A stretch of DNA of 64,000 nt, taken from an uncultured Pelagibacteraceae bacterium. Lineage in GTDB: Bacteria > Pseudomonadota > Alphaproteobacteria > Pelagibacterales > Pelagibacteraceae. Positions 18,644 through 26,090 of the stretch are shown one piece after another. The notes below the pieces were generated by a model. It did not search any database, was not told the DNA's origin, and was given only the letters and a program-made list of their open reading frames with translations. The stretch covers positions 1-64,000 of the forward strand of contig CACEOY010000001.1 of the NCBI GenBank assembly GCA_902561155.1, written 5' to 3'. A program made the position numbers and the translations under genes. The first letter of the stretch is position 1. The number at the start of each line of letters is the position of its first letter.

Positions 18644-18922
18644 TTATTTTAACTCAGATGAAATTTTTTCGATAAATTGCTTAATCAATATTGCATCCTC
18701 ATTAGACAAAATTCGCTTTTTTTCTAATCCACTTTTAAGTTCAGATCTCACTTTATCTTTAATCATCTCAGCAGTCTCTTTATCTAGACTTGAAAGTTTA
18801 TTCAAAACATCTAATTTGTCTGATAGAAATACATTATAAAAAACATTAATAATTAATATGATAGAAAATGTAATTGCAATTAACTTAATAAAAAAAACTT
18901 TTAAATTAGTTTCAGACTTCAT
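18644..18922 (-). CDS. Small single-helix membrane protein, function unknown
   Basis: A 92-residue protein from the ATG at 18922, read as MKSETNLKVFF. A TTG at 18973 would add 17 residues but would overlap the divergent glycosyltransferase by 15 bp, so the ATG is preferred. One membrane helix lies at about residues 9-28; the rest is a charged helical domain (many Lys, Glu, Ser) with coiled-coil character ending FIEKISSELK. I do not recognise a family. It ends 8 bases before the GT39-like gene and is probably co-transcribed with it. Confidence 0.6.
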   Translation of the reverse strand: MKSETNLKVFFIKLIAITFSIILIINVFYNVFLSDKLDVLNKLSSLDKETAEMIKDKVRSELKSGLEKKRILSNEDAILIKQFIEKISSELK

Positions 18923-18958
18923 TCTATTTTCGCTATTTTTTATAATTTTTAAATATTT

Positions 18959-19714
18959 ATGGTAAACAACCAAACTATAGATATAATAATTCCAAACTTT
19001 AATAAAGCTAAATATCTTAGCCAGTGTTTAAATTCTATAATTGACCAAACTTATAAAAATTGGAAAGTTTATTTGATAGACGATAATTCAAATGATAATT
19101 CAAAAGAAATACTATCGAAATATCGAAATATTGAAAATATAAAAATATTTAATTTTAAAGAAAATAAAGGCCCTGCATATTGCAGAAATTTTGGTATACA
19201 AAAATCAAATTCAAAGTTAATTGCCTTCATGGACTCTGATGATTTCTGGCCCAAAGATAAACTTGAAAAACAAATATCAAAAATGCTGAGTATAAATTGC
19301 AATTTTACCTATACCGATTATTGTTTTTTTTATAACGATGACATTAATAAAAAAAAAATGACAAATTTGTCCTTAAAATATAATTATGATAGTTTTTTAA
19401 AACATTCTTCAATGAGTACGTCCTCAATTATAATAAGACGAGAAATTTTAAATAATATATTTTTTCAAAAGGTAAATCACGAAGATTATTTGTTTAAATG
19501 TGATCTTTTAAAAAAAGGGGAGGTAGCTTACAAGATTGAAGAAACTTTTGTTTTTTACAGAATAAATAAAAATAATAGATCTTCTAATAAGATCAAAAAT
19601 GTAATTAGTTTATGGCAAATAAATAAAAATAAAAATAATTTAAGCTTTTTTACTAATTTAAAATCTATATTCTTCATAGGCCTTAACTCTTTTAAGAAAT
19701 ATGGGTGGAAATAA
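18959..19714 (+). CDS. Glycosyltransferase family 2
   Basis: A 251-residue cytoplasmic GT-A glycosyltransferase. The N-terminus has the GT2 nucleotide-sugar fold: IDIIIPNFNKAKYLSQCLNS, then VYLIDDNSNDNS, and the metal-binding DxD region AFMDSDDFWP. The SSIIIRREI and HEDYLF segments fit the acceptor half and catalytic base (ED). It starts a plus-strand pair with the following gene (14 bp overlap), divergent from the galE/glf operon. I infer transfer of a sugar onto the surface glycan built by this cassette; the specificity cannot be read. Confidence 0.88.
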   Translation: MVNNQTIDIIIPNFNKAKYLSQCLNSIIDQTYKNWKVYLIDDNSNDNSKEILSKYRNIENIKIFNFKENKGPAYCRNFGIQKSNSKLIAFMDSDDFWPKDKLEKQISKMLSINCNFTYTDYCFFYNDDINKKKMTNLSLKYNYDSFLKHSSMSTSSIIIRREILNNIFFQKVNHEDYLFKCDLLKKGEVAYKIEETFVFYRINKNNRSSNKIKNVISLWQINKNKNNLSFFTNLKSIFFIGLNSFKKYGWK

Positions 19715-20786
19715 AAAAATAACTATTCAAAAAAAGACTAAAGTCTTTGTAATGGCCCCATCTAACACATTTACTGGAGGACCAGAATTACTTCATCAAA
19801 TAGCAGCAGATATAAAAAAAACTTTTAAAGTTAATGTTAGAATGTTCTATTTACCCATCTTAGAAAATAATCCCGTTCATAGTAATTTTAAAAAATATAA
19901 ATTGGATTATTCCAATTTTATAGATGATGATGAAAAAAATATATTAATAATTCCAGAGCATTATCAGTTTCTTGAACATTCATTAAAATACAAAAAAATT
20001 AAAAAGATATTGTGGTGGTTAAGCGTTGATAATTATTTTGGTTATAAGTTTAGATATAATTATAACAAATTTTTAAGATCAATTATTAAAATACCATTTA
20101 ACATTTTCAGAATTTTAAATAAAGTTACCTATTATAACTTTGGAATATTTACTTACCATGATTACTTAAAATTTTTATATAGTTTTTGTAATTTACGAAA
20201 ATTTAAAGAATTAAAACAAATAGATTTACATTTGGCACAATCAAAATATGCCTACAATTATTTAAAAGTGTATTTTCATAATTTAAAATTTCTTTCTGAT
20301 TATCAAAGAGATGAAATTTTAAAAAATTCAAAAAAACTAAAAAAAACTAAAAAAAATTTAATATGTTACTCAAGTAAAAGCAGTGAATTTATAGAAAGTA
20401 TAAAAAAAAATTGTAATTTTAAAATGATTAAACTATCAGGACTCAATACTAAACAAATAATAAATATATATAATAAGACAAAAGTTTATTTAGATTTTGG
20501 CTATCATCCTGGTAAAGATAGAATGCCAAGAGAAGCAGCTTTATTTAATAATTGTATTATTACAAATAAAAAAGGCAGTGCGAAAAATAAATTAGATATA
20601 CCGATTAATGATAAATATAAGTTTGAAGAAAAAAAAATCAATTTAGAAAAAATATCAAAAACTATATTGAAAATATTTAAGAATTATCAAAATGAGCTAA
20701 AATATTTTAAAAAATATAAAAAAACCATTTTAAATGAAAAAAAAAATTTTCATAAAGATCTTAAAAAGATTTTTATGAAAAAATAA
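19701..20786 (+). CDS. Unrecognised protein, possibly a GT-B glycosyltransferase
   Basis: A 361-residue very Lys/Asn/Ile-rich protein. The N-terminal half opens with a beta strand and Gly-rich turn, VFVMAPSNTFTGGPELLHQI, like the first motif of GT-B enzymes. The C-terminal half has a Rossmann-like stretch ending DFGYHPGKDRMPREAALFNN, where the Glu-Ala resembles the donor-site EAxA of GT4-type enzymes. Glycosyltransferase is therefore the best guess but unproven. Start overlaps the GT2 gene by 14 bp. The last codons contain the intrinsic terminator of the opposite-strand tRNA-Thr. Confidence 0.7.
   Translation: MGGNKKITIQKKTKVFVMAPSNTFTGGPELLHQIAADIKKTFKVNVRMFYLPILENNPVHSNFKKYKLDYSNFIDDDEKNILIIPEHYQFLEHSLKYKKIKKILWWLSVDNYFGYKFRYNYNKFLRSIIKIPFNIFRILNKVTYYNFGIFTYHDYLKFLYSFCNLRKFKELKQIDLHLAQSKYAYNYLKVYFHNLKFLSDYQRDEILKNSKKLKKTKKNLICYSSKSSEFIESIKKNCNFKMIKLSGLNTKQIINIYNKTKVYLDFGYHPGKDRMPREAALFNNCIITNKKGSAKNKLDIPINDKYKFEEKKINLEKISKTILKIFKNYQNELKYFKKYKKTILNEKKNFHKDLKKIFMKK
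20737..20781 (-). terminator. Intrinsic terminator for tRNA-Thr (inside a convergent gene)
   Basis: On the minus strand a long hairpin begins 12 bases after the tRNA 3' end. Arms 20781-20772 and 20756-20747 pair over 10 bp, extended inward by ATCTT/AAGAT (20762-20758 with 20770-20766) across one mismatch, with a 3-base loop at 20763-20765. It is followed by ten T on the minus strand (20746-20737). This is the clearest intrinsic terminator in the window, and it lies within the last 17 codons of the plus-strand gene ending at 20786. Confidence 0.82.
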
Positions 20787-20793
20787 GTTGCGG

Positions 20794-20866
20794 TGCCCTC
20801 ACACGGACTCGAACCGCGAACCTATTGATTACAAATCAATTGCTCTACCAATTGAGCTATGAGGGC
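20794..20866 (-). tRNA. tRNA-Thr (anticodon TGT)
   Basis: A complete cloverleaf on the minus strand: acceptor GCCCTCA pairs with TGAGGGC, D arm GCTC/GAGC, anticodon stem ATTGA/TCAAT around loop TTTGTAA (anticodon TGT, reads ACA and probably other Thr codons), and T arm with TTCGAGT. The discriminator base is A and the next three bases are CCG, so the 3' CCA is not encoded and must be added. It lies 43 bases downstream of rlmB on the same strand and is probably co-transcribed with it. Confidence 0.96.
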
Positions 20867-20909
20867 ATTAAAACACTTTAAATATACTAAAAAGTAAATA
20901 CAATCAATT

Positions 20910-21659
20910 TTAATTATTCACATCAATTTTACTTATATGATGACAAACTATTGCAACTGAATTAGCTATATTTAAACTTTCCATTCGTTTATTTATTTTA
21001 ATTTTAAATATAAAATCAGAATTAGCCACTGTATTTTTATTTAATCCAAAACCCTCAGATCCAAATAGTAGGACGTTTCTTCCCGTCCATTTATTTTCAA
21101 TAAAATCTTTATTTGATTTAGAGTCAAAAGCACTTATCCAAAAACCTTTTGTTTTTAAAAATCTTAATGTGGTGTTTATATTTGATACTTTAAAAATATT
21201 TAAATGCTCCATTCCCCCGCTTGCACTTTTAAATAACAATTTACTTTTAGAGGGAAAAGACCGATCTTTAACAATTAAACCATCTAAATTGAAACTTGTT
21301 GCACATCTTATAATTGAACCTATATTTCTTGGATCAGTAACCTCTTCTAATGCCAAAAAATTTAGATTTTTACTATCTTTTTTTTGTAAGAACTCTTTAA
21401 TGCTATCTTCATCAAAATTTTCAATTTCGGCAACAATATTTTGGTGTGAAATATCTTCCTTTCCACATAAATTATCTATTTCTCTCTTGGATTTATAAAA
21501 AACATGAACTTTTTTTATCAAGTTAATATTTTGATTTTCTCTATTTAATTTTTTTAAAGCATCCTCAGTAATAAATAGTCGATGAACCTTTCTTCTTGGG
21601 TTTTTTAAGGCTTCTGTCACCGCATGTCTTCCTACTATTAAAAAAGTGGACTTTTTCAT
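20910..21659 (-). CDS. rlmB: 23S rRNA 2'-O-ribose methyltransferase RlmB/TrmH family
   Basis: A SPOUT-fold methyltransferase, probably methylating the 2'-O of G2251 in the 23S rRNA peptidyl-transferase P loop. The 249-residue protein has an N-terminal RNA-binding domain (VGRHAVTEALKNP) and the three SPOUT motifs: LEEVTDPRNIGSIIRCA, LLFGSEGFGLN, and MESLNIANSVAI, which form the knotted SAM site. Its placement beside tRNA-Tyr, tRNA-Gly, tuf and tRNA-Trp is a conserved alphaproteobacterial arrangement. It is divergent from tRNA-Tyr, with about 134 bp between. Confidence 0.93.
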   Translation of the reverse strand: MKKSTFLIVGRHAVTEALKNPRRKVHRLFITEDALKKLNRENQNINLIKKVHVFYKSKREIDNLCGKEDISHQNIVAEIENFDEDSIKEFLQKKDSKNLNFLALEEVTDPRNIGSIIRCATSFNLDGLIVKDRSFPSKSKLLFKSASGGMEHLNIFKVSNINTTLRFLKTKGFWISAFDSKSNKDFIENKWTGRNVLLFGSEGFGLNKNTVANSDFIFKIKINKRMESLNIANSVAIVCHHISKIDVNN

Positions 21660-21713
21660 AAAAATATTCGTTTTTTTTCAAATAATTAGCATATTTTAAA
21701 GCAAAATGATTTA

Positions 21714-21741
21714 TTGCATTTATTGTACAATTGCTTATAAA
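21714..21741 (+). promoter_or_regulatory. Candidate promoter for the tRNA-Tyr/tRNA-Gly/tuf/secE run
   Basis: TTGCAT (21714-21719) and TATAAA (21736-21741) are separated by 16 bases, predicting a start near 21748, about 46 bases before tRNA-Tyr. This is the only long intergenic gap upstream of a gene run that continues without obvious breaks through nusG and the ribosomal proteins to rpoC. Confidence 0.5.
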
Positions 21742-21793
21742 ACGCTTGTTGTTGAATGCTTTTTAAGTTAGTGGGTATCCCTATAGAAAAATT

Positions 21794-21879
21794 GGAGGGG
21801 TACCAAAGCGGTCAAATGGGGCGGGCTGTAAACCCGTTGACTTCGGTCTTCGAAAGTTCGAATCTTTCCCCCTCCACCA
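21794..21879 (+). tRNA. tRNA-Tyr (anticodon GTA)
   Basis: A class II tRNA with a long variable arm. Acceptor GGAGGGG pairs with CCCCTCC, followed by discriminator A and an encoded CCA (21877-21879). The anticodon stem GCGGG/CCCGT closes the loop CTGTAAA, anticodon GTA. The T loop TTCGAAT is present. It is first in the tRNA-Tyr, tRNA-Gly, tuf, tRNA-Trp transcription unit. Confidence 0.97.
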
Positions 21880-21928
21880 TGCTTAAAAGCGTTTAATAAT
21901 AATAAAGAGCGTGTTAAGTTTGGATTTT

Positions 21929-22002
21929 GCGGGTGTAGTTCAATGGTAGAACGCTAGCCTTCCAAGCTGGATGTAAGGGTTCGATTCCCTTTACCCGCTC
22001 CA
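21929..22002 (+). tRNA. tRNA-Gly (anticodon TCC)
   Basis: Acceptor GCGGGTG pairs with TACCCGC (one G-T pair), discriminator T, and encoded CCA at 22000-22002. The anticodon stem CTAGC/GCTGG closes the loop CTTCCAA, anticodon TCC. The T loop TTCGATT is normal. It lies 49 bases after tRNA-Tyr and 29 bases before the tuf start, and must be cut from the tuf message by tRNA processing enzymes. Confidence 0.97.
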
Positions 22003-22031
22003 AAAACAAAATTAAAAAAGAGGAAAAAAAA

Positions 22032-23222
22032 ATGTCGAAGGAAAAGTTTAATAGAAGTAAACCGCATTGTAACATAGGTACAATCGGACACGTAGACCAC
22101 GGTAAAACTACTTTAACTGCTGCAATTACAAAAGTGCTTGCAGAGGCAGGTGGTGCAAAGTTTGTAGCTTATGATCAAATTGACAAAGCTCCTGAAGAAA
22201 AAGAGAGAGGTATCACAATTTCAACAGCTCACGTAGAATACGAAACATCTAAAAGACACTACGCTCACGTTGATTGTCCCGGTCACGCTGACTATGTAAA
22301 AAATATGATTACTGGTGCTGCTCAAATGGATGGAGCTATTTTAGTAGTGAACGCCGCCGATGGACCAATGCCGCAAACTAGAGAGCATATTCTATTAGCT
22401 CGTCAAGTTGGAGTTCCTGCGATAGTAGTATTTTTAAATAAGATCGATACTGTCAAAGATAAAGAGTTGGTAGATTTAGTAGAAGAAGAAATACGAGAAC
22501 TTTTAACTTCATACAAATTCCCAGGAGATAAAATTCCTATAATTAAAGGTTCAGCTCTTAATGCTGTTGAAGGCAAAGATGAGGCAACAGGAAAAAACGC
22601 TATTATGGAATTGATGAAAGCAGTAGATGAAACAATCCCACAACCTGATAGACCAAAAGATAAACCTTTTTTAATGCCAGTTGAAGATGTTTTCTCGATC
22701 TCTGGTAGAGGTACTGTAGTTACAGGTAGAGTTGAGCAAGGTGTAATTAAAGTTGGGGAGGAGATTGAAATAATAGGTATCACGGATACAAAAAAATCTG
22801 TTTGTACTGGTGTTGAAATGTTTAGAAAACTTTTAGATAGCGGTGAAGCAGGTGATAATATTGGTGCTTTGCTTAGAGGTGTAGAGAGAGATGACGTTCA
22901 AAGAGGACAAGTACTTGCTAAGCCAGGCTCAGTAACTCCACATACAGAATTTGAATGCCAAGCATACATTCTTAAAAAAGAGGAAGGTGGAAGACATACT
23001 CCTTTTTTTACAAAGTATAGGCCTCAGTTTTATTTTAGAACAACCGACGTTACTGGAGAAGTTACCCTTCCTTCAGGAACAGAGATGGTTATGCCTGGAG
23101 ATGACGGAAAATTTAGTGTCAAATTAATTACTCCGATTGCTATGAGCCAAAACTTAAACTTTGCCATAAGAGAAGGTGGAAAAACAGTAGGAGCTGGCGT
23201 AGTAACGAAGATAATTAAATAG
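22032..23222 (+). CDS. tuf: Elongation factor Tu
   Basis: EF-Tu delivers aminoacyl-tRNA to the ribosomal A site as a GTP complex. The 396-residue protein is full length: G1 [10 protein letters not shown]2 around RGITI, G3 [13 protein letters not shown]4 NKID, then the two beta-barrel domains. A strong ribosome site (AAGAGGAAA) precedes the ATG. It sits between tRNA-Gly and tRNA-Trp. The TAG stop at 23220-23222 shares its last two bases with the first two of tRNA-Trp. No second tuf follows fusA, so this may be the only copy. Confidence 0.99.
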   Translation: MSKEKFNRSKPHCNIGTIGHVDHGKTTLTAAITKVLAEAGGAKFVAYDQIDKAPEEKERGITISTAHVEYETSKRHYAHVDCPGHADYVKNMITGAAQMDGAILVVNAADGPMPQTREHILLARQVGVPAIVVFLNKIDTVKDKELVDLVEEEIRELLTSYKFPGDKIPIIKGSALNAVEGKDEATGKNAIMELMKAVDETIPQPDRPKDKPFLMPVEDVFSISGRGTVVTGRVEQGVIKVGEEIEIIGITDTKKSVCTGVEMFRKLLDSGEAGDNIGALLRGVERDDVQRGQVLAKPGSVTPHTEFECQAYILKKEEGGRHTPFFTKYRPQFYFRTTDVTGEVTLPSGTEMVMPGDDGKFSVKLITPIAMSQNLNFAIREGGKTVGAGVVTKIIK

Positions 23223-23296
23223 GAGCGTAGCTCAATTGGTAGAGCGCCGGTCTCCAAAACCGGAGGCTGTGGGTTCGAGTCCCTCCGCTCCTGCCA
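23221..23296 (+). tRNA. tRNA-Trp (anticodon CCA), overlapping the tuf stop codon
   Basis: Acceptor AGGAGCG pairs with CGCTCCT, discriminator G, encoded CCA at 23294-23296. The anticodon stem CCGGT/ACCGG closes the loop CTCCAAA, anticodon CCA. The D arm (GCTC/GAGC) and T loop TTCGAGT are normal. Its 5' terminal AG is also the end of the tuf TAG stop, so cleavage by RNase P at the mature 5' end would cut within the tuf stop codon. secE starts 13 bases after the CCA. Confidence 0.97.
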
Positions 23297-23309
23297 ATAA
23301 AAAATTATT

Positions 23310-23501
23310 ATGAGAAATCCATTAAAATTTATACAAGAGGTAAAGCAAGAGGCTTTTAGAATATCCTGGCCTACAAAAAAAGATACTATGACAGGTGCCT
23401 TAATGGTGTTTGGCTTAGCTTCAATAGCTGCTATTTTCTTTTTACTTCTAGATCAAATTTTAAGATTTTTATTAAATATAATTTTAAACTTAAGCTTTTA
23501 A
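23310..23501 (+). CDS. secE: Protein translocase subunit SecE
   Basis: A minimal 63-residue SecE, the clamp helix of the SecYEG translocon. It has the amphipathic cytoplasmic helix with the family motif FIQEVKQEAFRISWPTKKDT followed by a single membrane helix (about residues 27-56). One-helix SecE is usual outside enterobacteria. Its stop overlaps the nusG start by one base, and it lies just after tRNA-Trp. Confidence 0.95.
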   Translation: MRNPLKFIQEVKQEAFRISWPTKKDTMTGALMVFGLASIAAIFFLLLDQILRFLLNIILNLSF

Positions 23502-24025
23502 TGAACTGGTATATTGTACAGGCATATTCTGGCTTTGAAAAAAAAGTTGTTGAAAGCATTAAAGAAGAGCTTAAACGTCACAAACTAGAGAGCAGTTTAG
23601 ATCAACTTTTAATTCCTACTCACCAAGTTACTGAAGTAAAAAAAGGAAAAAGAACAAAAAAAGAGAAAAAATATTTTCCTGGATATGTTTTGATTAAAAT
23701 TGAGTTAACTAAACAAATCTATCATCTGATTAAAAATTTACAAAAAGTAAGTGGTTTTTTAGGGTCTTCAGACAAGCCTACTCCAATTTCAGACAATGAA
23801 ATTAAAAGAATTTTGGGTCAAGTTTCTGAAAGTGCGATTAATCAAAAAACAGGCATAAGTTTTGAAATTGGTGAAAAAGTAAAAGTTTGTGACGGACCTT
23901 TTGCCTCTTTTACAGGTTTGATTGAACAAATAGATGAAGAAAAGTCTAGACTAAAGGTGTCAGTTTCGATATTTGGTAGAGCAACTCCGGTAGATTTAGA
24001 ATTTAACCAGGTAGAAAAAAATTAG
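23501..24025 (+). CDS. nusG: Transcription termination/antitermination factor NusG
   Basis: NusG binds the RNA polymerase clamp, modulates pausing and Rho action, and couples transcription to the ribosome. The 174-residue protein has the NGN domain beginning [15 protein letters not shown], a linker, and a C-terminal KOW domain with [21 protein letters not shown]. Length and order match the family. Its start shares one base with the secE stop, and rplK follows after 2 bases, so it is coupled to the ribosomal-protein genes. Confidence 0.97.
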   Translation: MNWYIVQAYSGFEKKVVESIKEELKRHKLESSLDQLLIPTHQVTEVKKGKRTKKEKKYFPGYVLIKIELTKQIYHLIKNLQKVSGFLGSSDKPTPISDNEIKRILGQVSESAINQKTGISFEIGEKVKVCDGPFASFTGLIEQIDEEKSRLKVSVSIFGRATPVDLEFNQVEKN

Positions 24026-24027
24026 AT

Positions 24028-24453
24028 ATGGCAAAAGAAATTACAGGTTACGTTAAATTACAAATCAAAGGTGGTCAAGCAAATCCAGCTCCACCAGTTG
24101 GCCCAGCTCTTGGCCAACGAGGAATAAATATAATGGAATTTTGTAAAGCTTTTAATGAAAAAACAAAAGCTTTCATGGGAAAACCAGTTCCTGTTGTAAT
24201 TACAGTTTATAAAGATAAAAAATTTGATTTTATTATTAAATCCCCACCTGCTTCACATTTCATAAGAGAAGCAGCGAAGTTAAAGAGTGGATCAAAAGAA
24301 CCAGGAAGAGTTATTGCTGGCTCAATAACAATGAAACAAGCTGAAACAATAGCCAAAGAAAAAATGAAAGATTTAAATGCGTTTGATTTAAAAGAAGCAA
24401 CAAAAATAATTTGTGGATCAGCAAGATCAATGGGTATTGAGGTCAAGGAATGA
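24028..24453 (+). CDS. rplK: 50S ribosomal protein L11
   Basis: L11 forms the GTPase-associated centre of the 50S subunit with 23S rRNA and L10/L12. The 141-residue protein has the N-terminal proline-rich signature [20 protein letters not shown] and the C-terminal rRNA-binding domain ending [13 protein letters not shown]. Its stop overlaps the rplA start by 4 bp. Confidence 0.98.
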   Translation: MAKEITGYVKLQIKGGQANPAPPVGPALGQRGINIMEFCKAFNEKTKAFMGKPVPVVITVYKDKKFDFIIKSPPASHFIREAAKLKSGSKEPGRVIAGSITMKQAETIAKEKMKDLNAFDLKEATKIICGSARSMGIEVKE

Positions 24454-25136
24454 GAAAAAGATCAAAAAGATATAAACTAATAGAAAAGAAAAAAGTTAGA
24501 GAAAAACTAACTTTTGATAAGTCTTTAGATTTAGTTAAAGAGACCTGTACTACTAAAATGGACGAGTCAATTGATTTATCAATTAAAATTAATACCAAAC
24601 AATCAAAGGGTGGCGATTTTAATTTAAGAACAGTCGTAAAGTTACCTCACGGAAATGGTAAAAAATTTAAAATCGCAGTTTTATGTGAACAAGATAAAGT
24701 GGAAGATGCAAAAAAAATTGGCGCAGATATCGCTGGCTCTCAAGATTTATTAGATAAAATATCAAGTGGCGAATTAAATTTTGATAAATTAATTTGTACA
24801 CCTGGGATGATGAGTAAAATAGGTAAATTAGGAAAAATTCTTGGGCCTAAAGGACTTATGCCCAATCCTAAACTTGGAACTGTATCTAATGATCTGAAAA
24901 AATCTATAACAGATATAAAAACAGGTTTGGTTGAAATTAAAAATGATAAAGATGGTAATTTAGCTCTATCTATAGGAAGAAAAAATTTTTCAAAAGACAA
25001 ATTACAAGAGAATTACAAATTTTTTATTGATTTTTTAAAAAAAGAAAAACCAGAAAATATTAAAGGTGAATTTGTCAAAAATATCTTTTTAACCTCAACA
25101 ATGGGCATATCCTACAAATTAGGGAGCAAGAATTAG
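24450..25136 (+). CDS. rplA: 50S ribosomal protein L1
   Basis: L1 forms the mobile stalk that helps deacylated tRNA leave the E site and in many bacteria represses its own operon. The 228-residue protein has [14 protein letters not shown] and the family signature [17 protein letters not shown]. It overlaps rplK by 4 bp; only two bases separate it from rplJ, so there is no room for the separate rplJ leader seen in E. coli. Confidence 0.98.
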   Translation: MRKRSKRYKLIEKKKVREKLTFDKSLDLVKETCTTKMDESIDLSIKINTKQSKGGDFNLRTVVKLPHGNGKKFKIAVLCEQDKVEDAKKIGADIAGSQDLLDKISSGELNFDKLICTPGMMSKIGKLGKILGPKGLMPNPKLGTVSNDLKKSITDIKTGLVEIKNDKDGNLALSIGRKNFSKDKLQENYKFFIDFLKKEKPENIKGEFVKNIFLTSTMGISYKLGSKN

Positions 25137-25138
25137 TT

Positions 25139-25651
25139 ATGATGAGCAAAGAAAACAAAAAAACTTATATTGAGGAAATGAAAAAAAATTTTTCTTCAAA
25201 TAATTCTGTGATGATTGCTCAATATCAAGGGTTAAATGTAAACGAACTTGATGAACTTAGAAAGCAATTAAGAGAAAAAGGTATAATGTTTAAAATTACA
25301 AAAAATCGAATTACAAAAATTGCTATTAAAGAAACACCAGTTAAAGATTTGGAAAAATATTTTTCTGGTCCTACAGCGGCCGCACTTTCATCTGATCCTA
25401 TAACTACTGCTAAAATTTTAACTAAATTTGCTAAATCCCATGAGAAATTAAAAATTATAGCAGGCTTTATGGATGGTAAGGTTTTAGATCAAAAAGAGGT
25501 GGCTATTATCGCCACATTACCTTCTTTAGAAGAGGCGAGGGCTAAAATTGTAGGTATTTTGTCATCACCAGCTCAAAAATTAGTGAGTATTTTACTTGCA
25601 CCAGGCTCAAAAATTGCTAATTTAGCGCGCGCGAAGAGTTTAAAAAAATAA
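25139..25651 (+). CDS. rplJ: 50S ribosomal protein L10
   Basis: L10 anchors the L7/L12 dimers at the base of the stalk. The 170-residue protein has the N-terminal rRNA-binding part ([26 protein letters not shown]) and a C-terminal helix for L12 dimers. Two adjacent ATGs (25139 and 25142) could serve as start; the ribosome site GGGAGC is about 12-16 bases upstream of either. It precedes rplL by 14 bases. Confidence 0.97.
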   Translation: MMSKENKKTYIEEMKKNFSSNNSVMIAQYQGLNVNELDELRKQLREKGIMFKITKNRITKIAIKETPVKDLEKYFSGPTAAALSSDPITTAKILTKFAKSHEKLKIIAGFMDGKVLDQKEVAIIATLPSLEEARAKIVGILSSPAQKLVSILLAPGSKIANLARAKSLKK

Positions 25652-25665
25652 TTACAAGGATCATT

Positions 25666-26034
25666 ATGTCAGACTTAAATAAAATTATAGAAGACTTATC
25701 AAAGCTTACAGTTGTTGAGGCTGCAGAGCTTTCAAAGCAATTAGAGGAGAAATGGGGAGTAACAGCAGCAGCTCCAGTCGCAGTAGCAGCAGCACCTGGT
25801 GCAGCACCTGCAGGTGAGGAAAAATCTGAGTTCTCTTTATTTTTAGCAGCTACAGGCGATAAAAAAATTAACGTAATTAAAGAAGTTAGAGCTATAACTG
25901 GCTTAGGATTAAAGGAAGCAAAAGATTTAGTAGAAGGAGCACCTAAAGAAATTAAAGCAGGCGTTCCTAAAAAAGAAGCCGACGAATTTAAGAAAAAACT
26001 TGAAGCAGCCGGTGCTAAAGTAGAATTAAAGTAA
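25666..26034 (+). CDS. rplL: 50S ribosomal protein L7/L12
   Basis: The acidic stalk protein that recruits translational GTPases. The 122-residue protein shows the N-terminal dimerisation helices, the Ala/Pro-rich hinge (residues about 35-52) and the C-terminal domain with [15 protein letters not shown] and [16 protein letters not shown]. Its codon use is enriched in GCA/GCT, making the gene locally richer in GC, as expected for a very highly expressed protein. A strong ribosome site AAGGA precedes the ATG. Confidence 0.98.
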   Translation: MSDLNKIIEDLSKLTVVEAAELSKQLEEKWGVTAAAPVAVAAAPGAAPAGEEKSEFSLFLAATGDKKINVIKEVRAITGLGLKEAKDLVEGAPKEIKAGVPKKEADEFKKKLEAAGAKVELK

Positions 26035-26053
26035 ATTAAAATTTAAGATTAAA

Positions 26054-26079
26054 TTATTACGAATTTAATTTCGTAATAA
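26054..26079 (+). promoter_or_regulatory. Perfect 10-bp hairpin between rplL and rpoB
   Basis: TTATTACGAA (26054-26063) pairs perfectly with TTCGTAATAA (26070-26079) across a 6-base loop. No T run follows, so it is not a standard terminator. The rplL-rpoB gap in E. coli holds a partial attenuator and an RNase III site that lower rpoBC expression relative to ribosomal proteins; I infer a similar processing or mRNA-stability role here. Confidence 0.55.
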
Positions 26080-26090
26080 AAAATTATTTA

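Noticed and set aside
18923-18973. A TTG start at 18973 for the small membrane protein.
   Set aside because: It would overlap the divergent glycosyltransferase start; the ATG at 18922 places the membrane helix at the expected N-terminal place.
14960-20870. An integrated element with att repeats at tRNA-Thr.
   Set aside because: No copy of the tRNA 3' end is visible near 14970, and there is no integrase, relaxase or phage gene in the interval.
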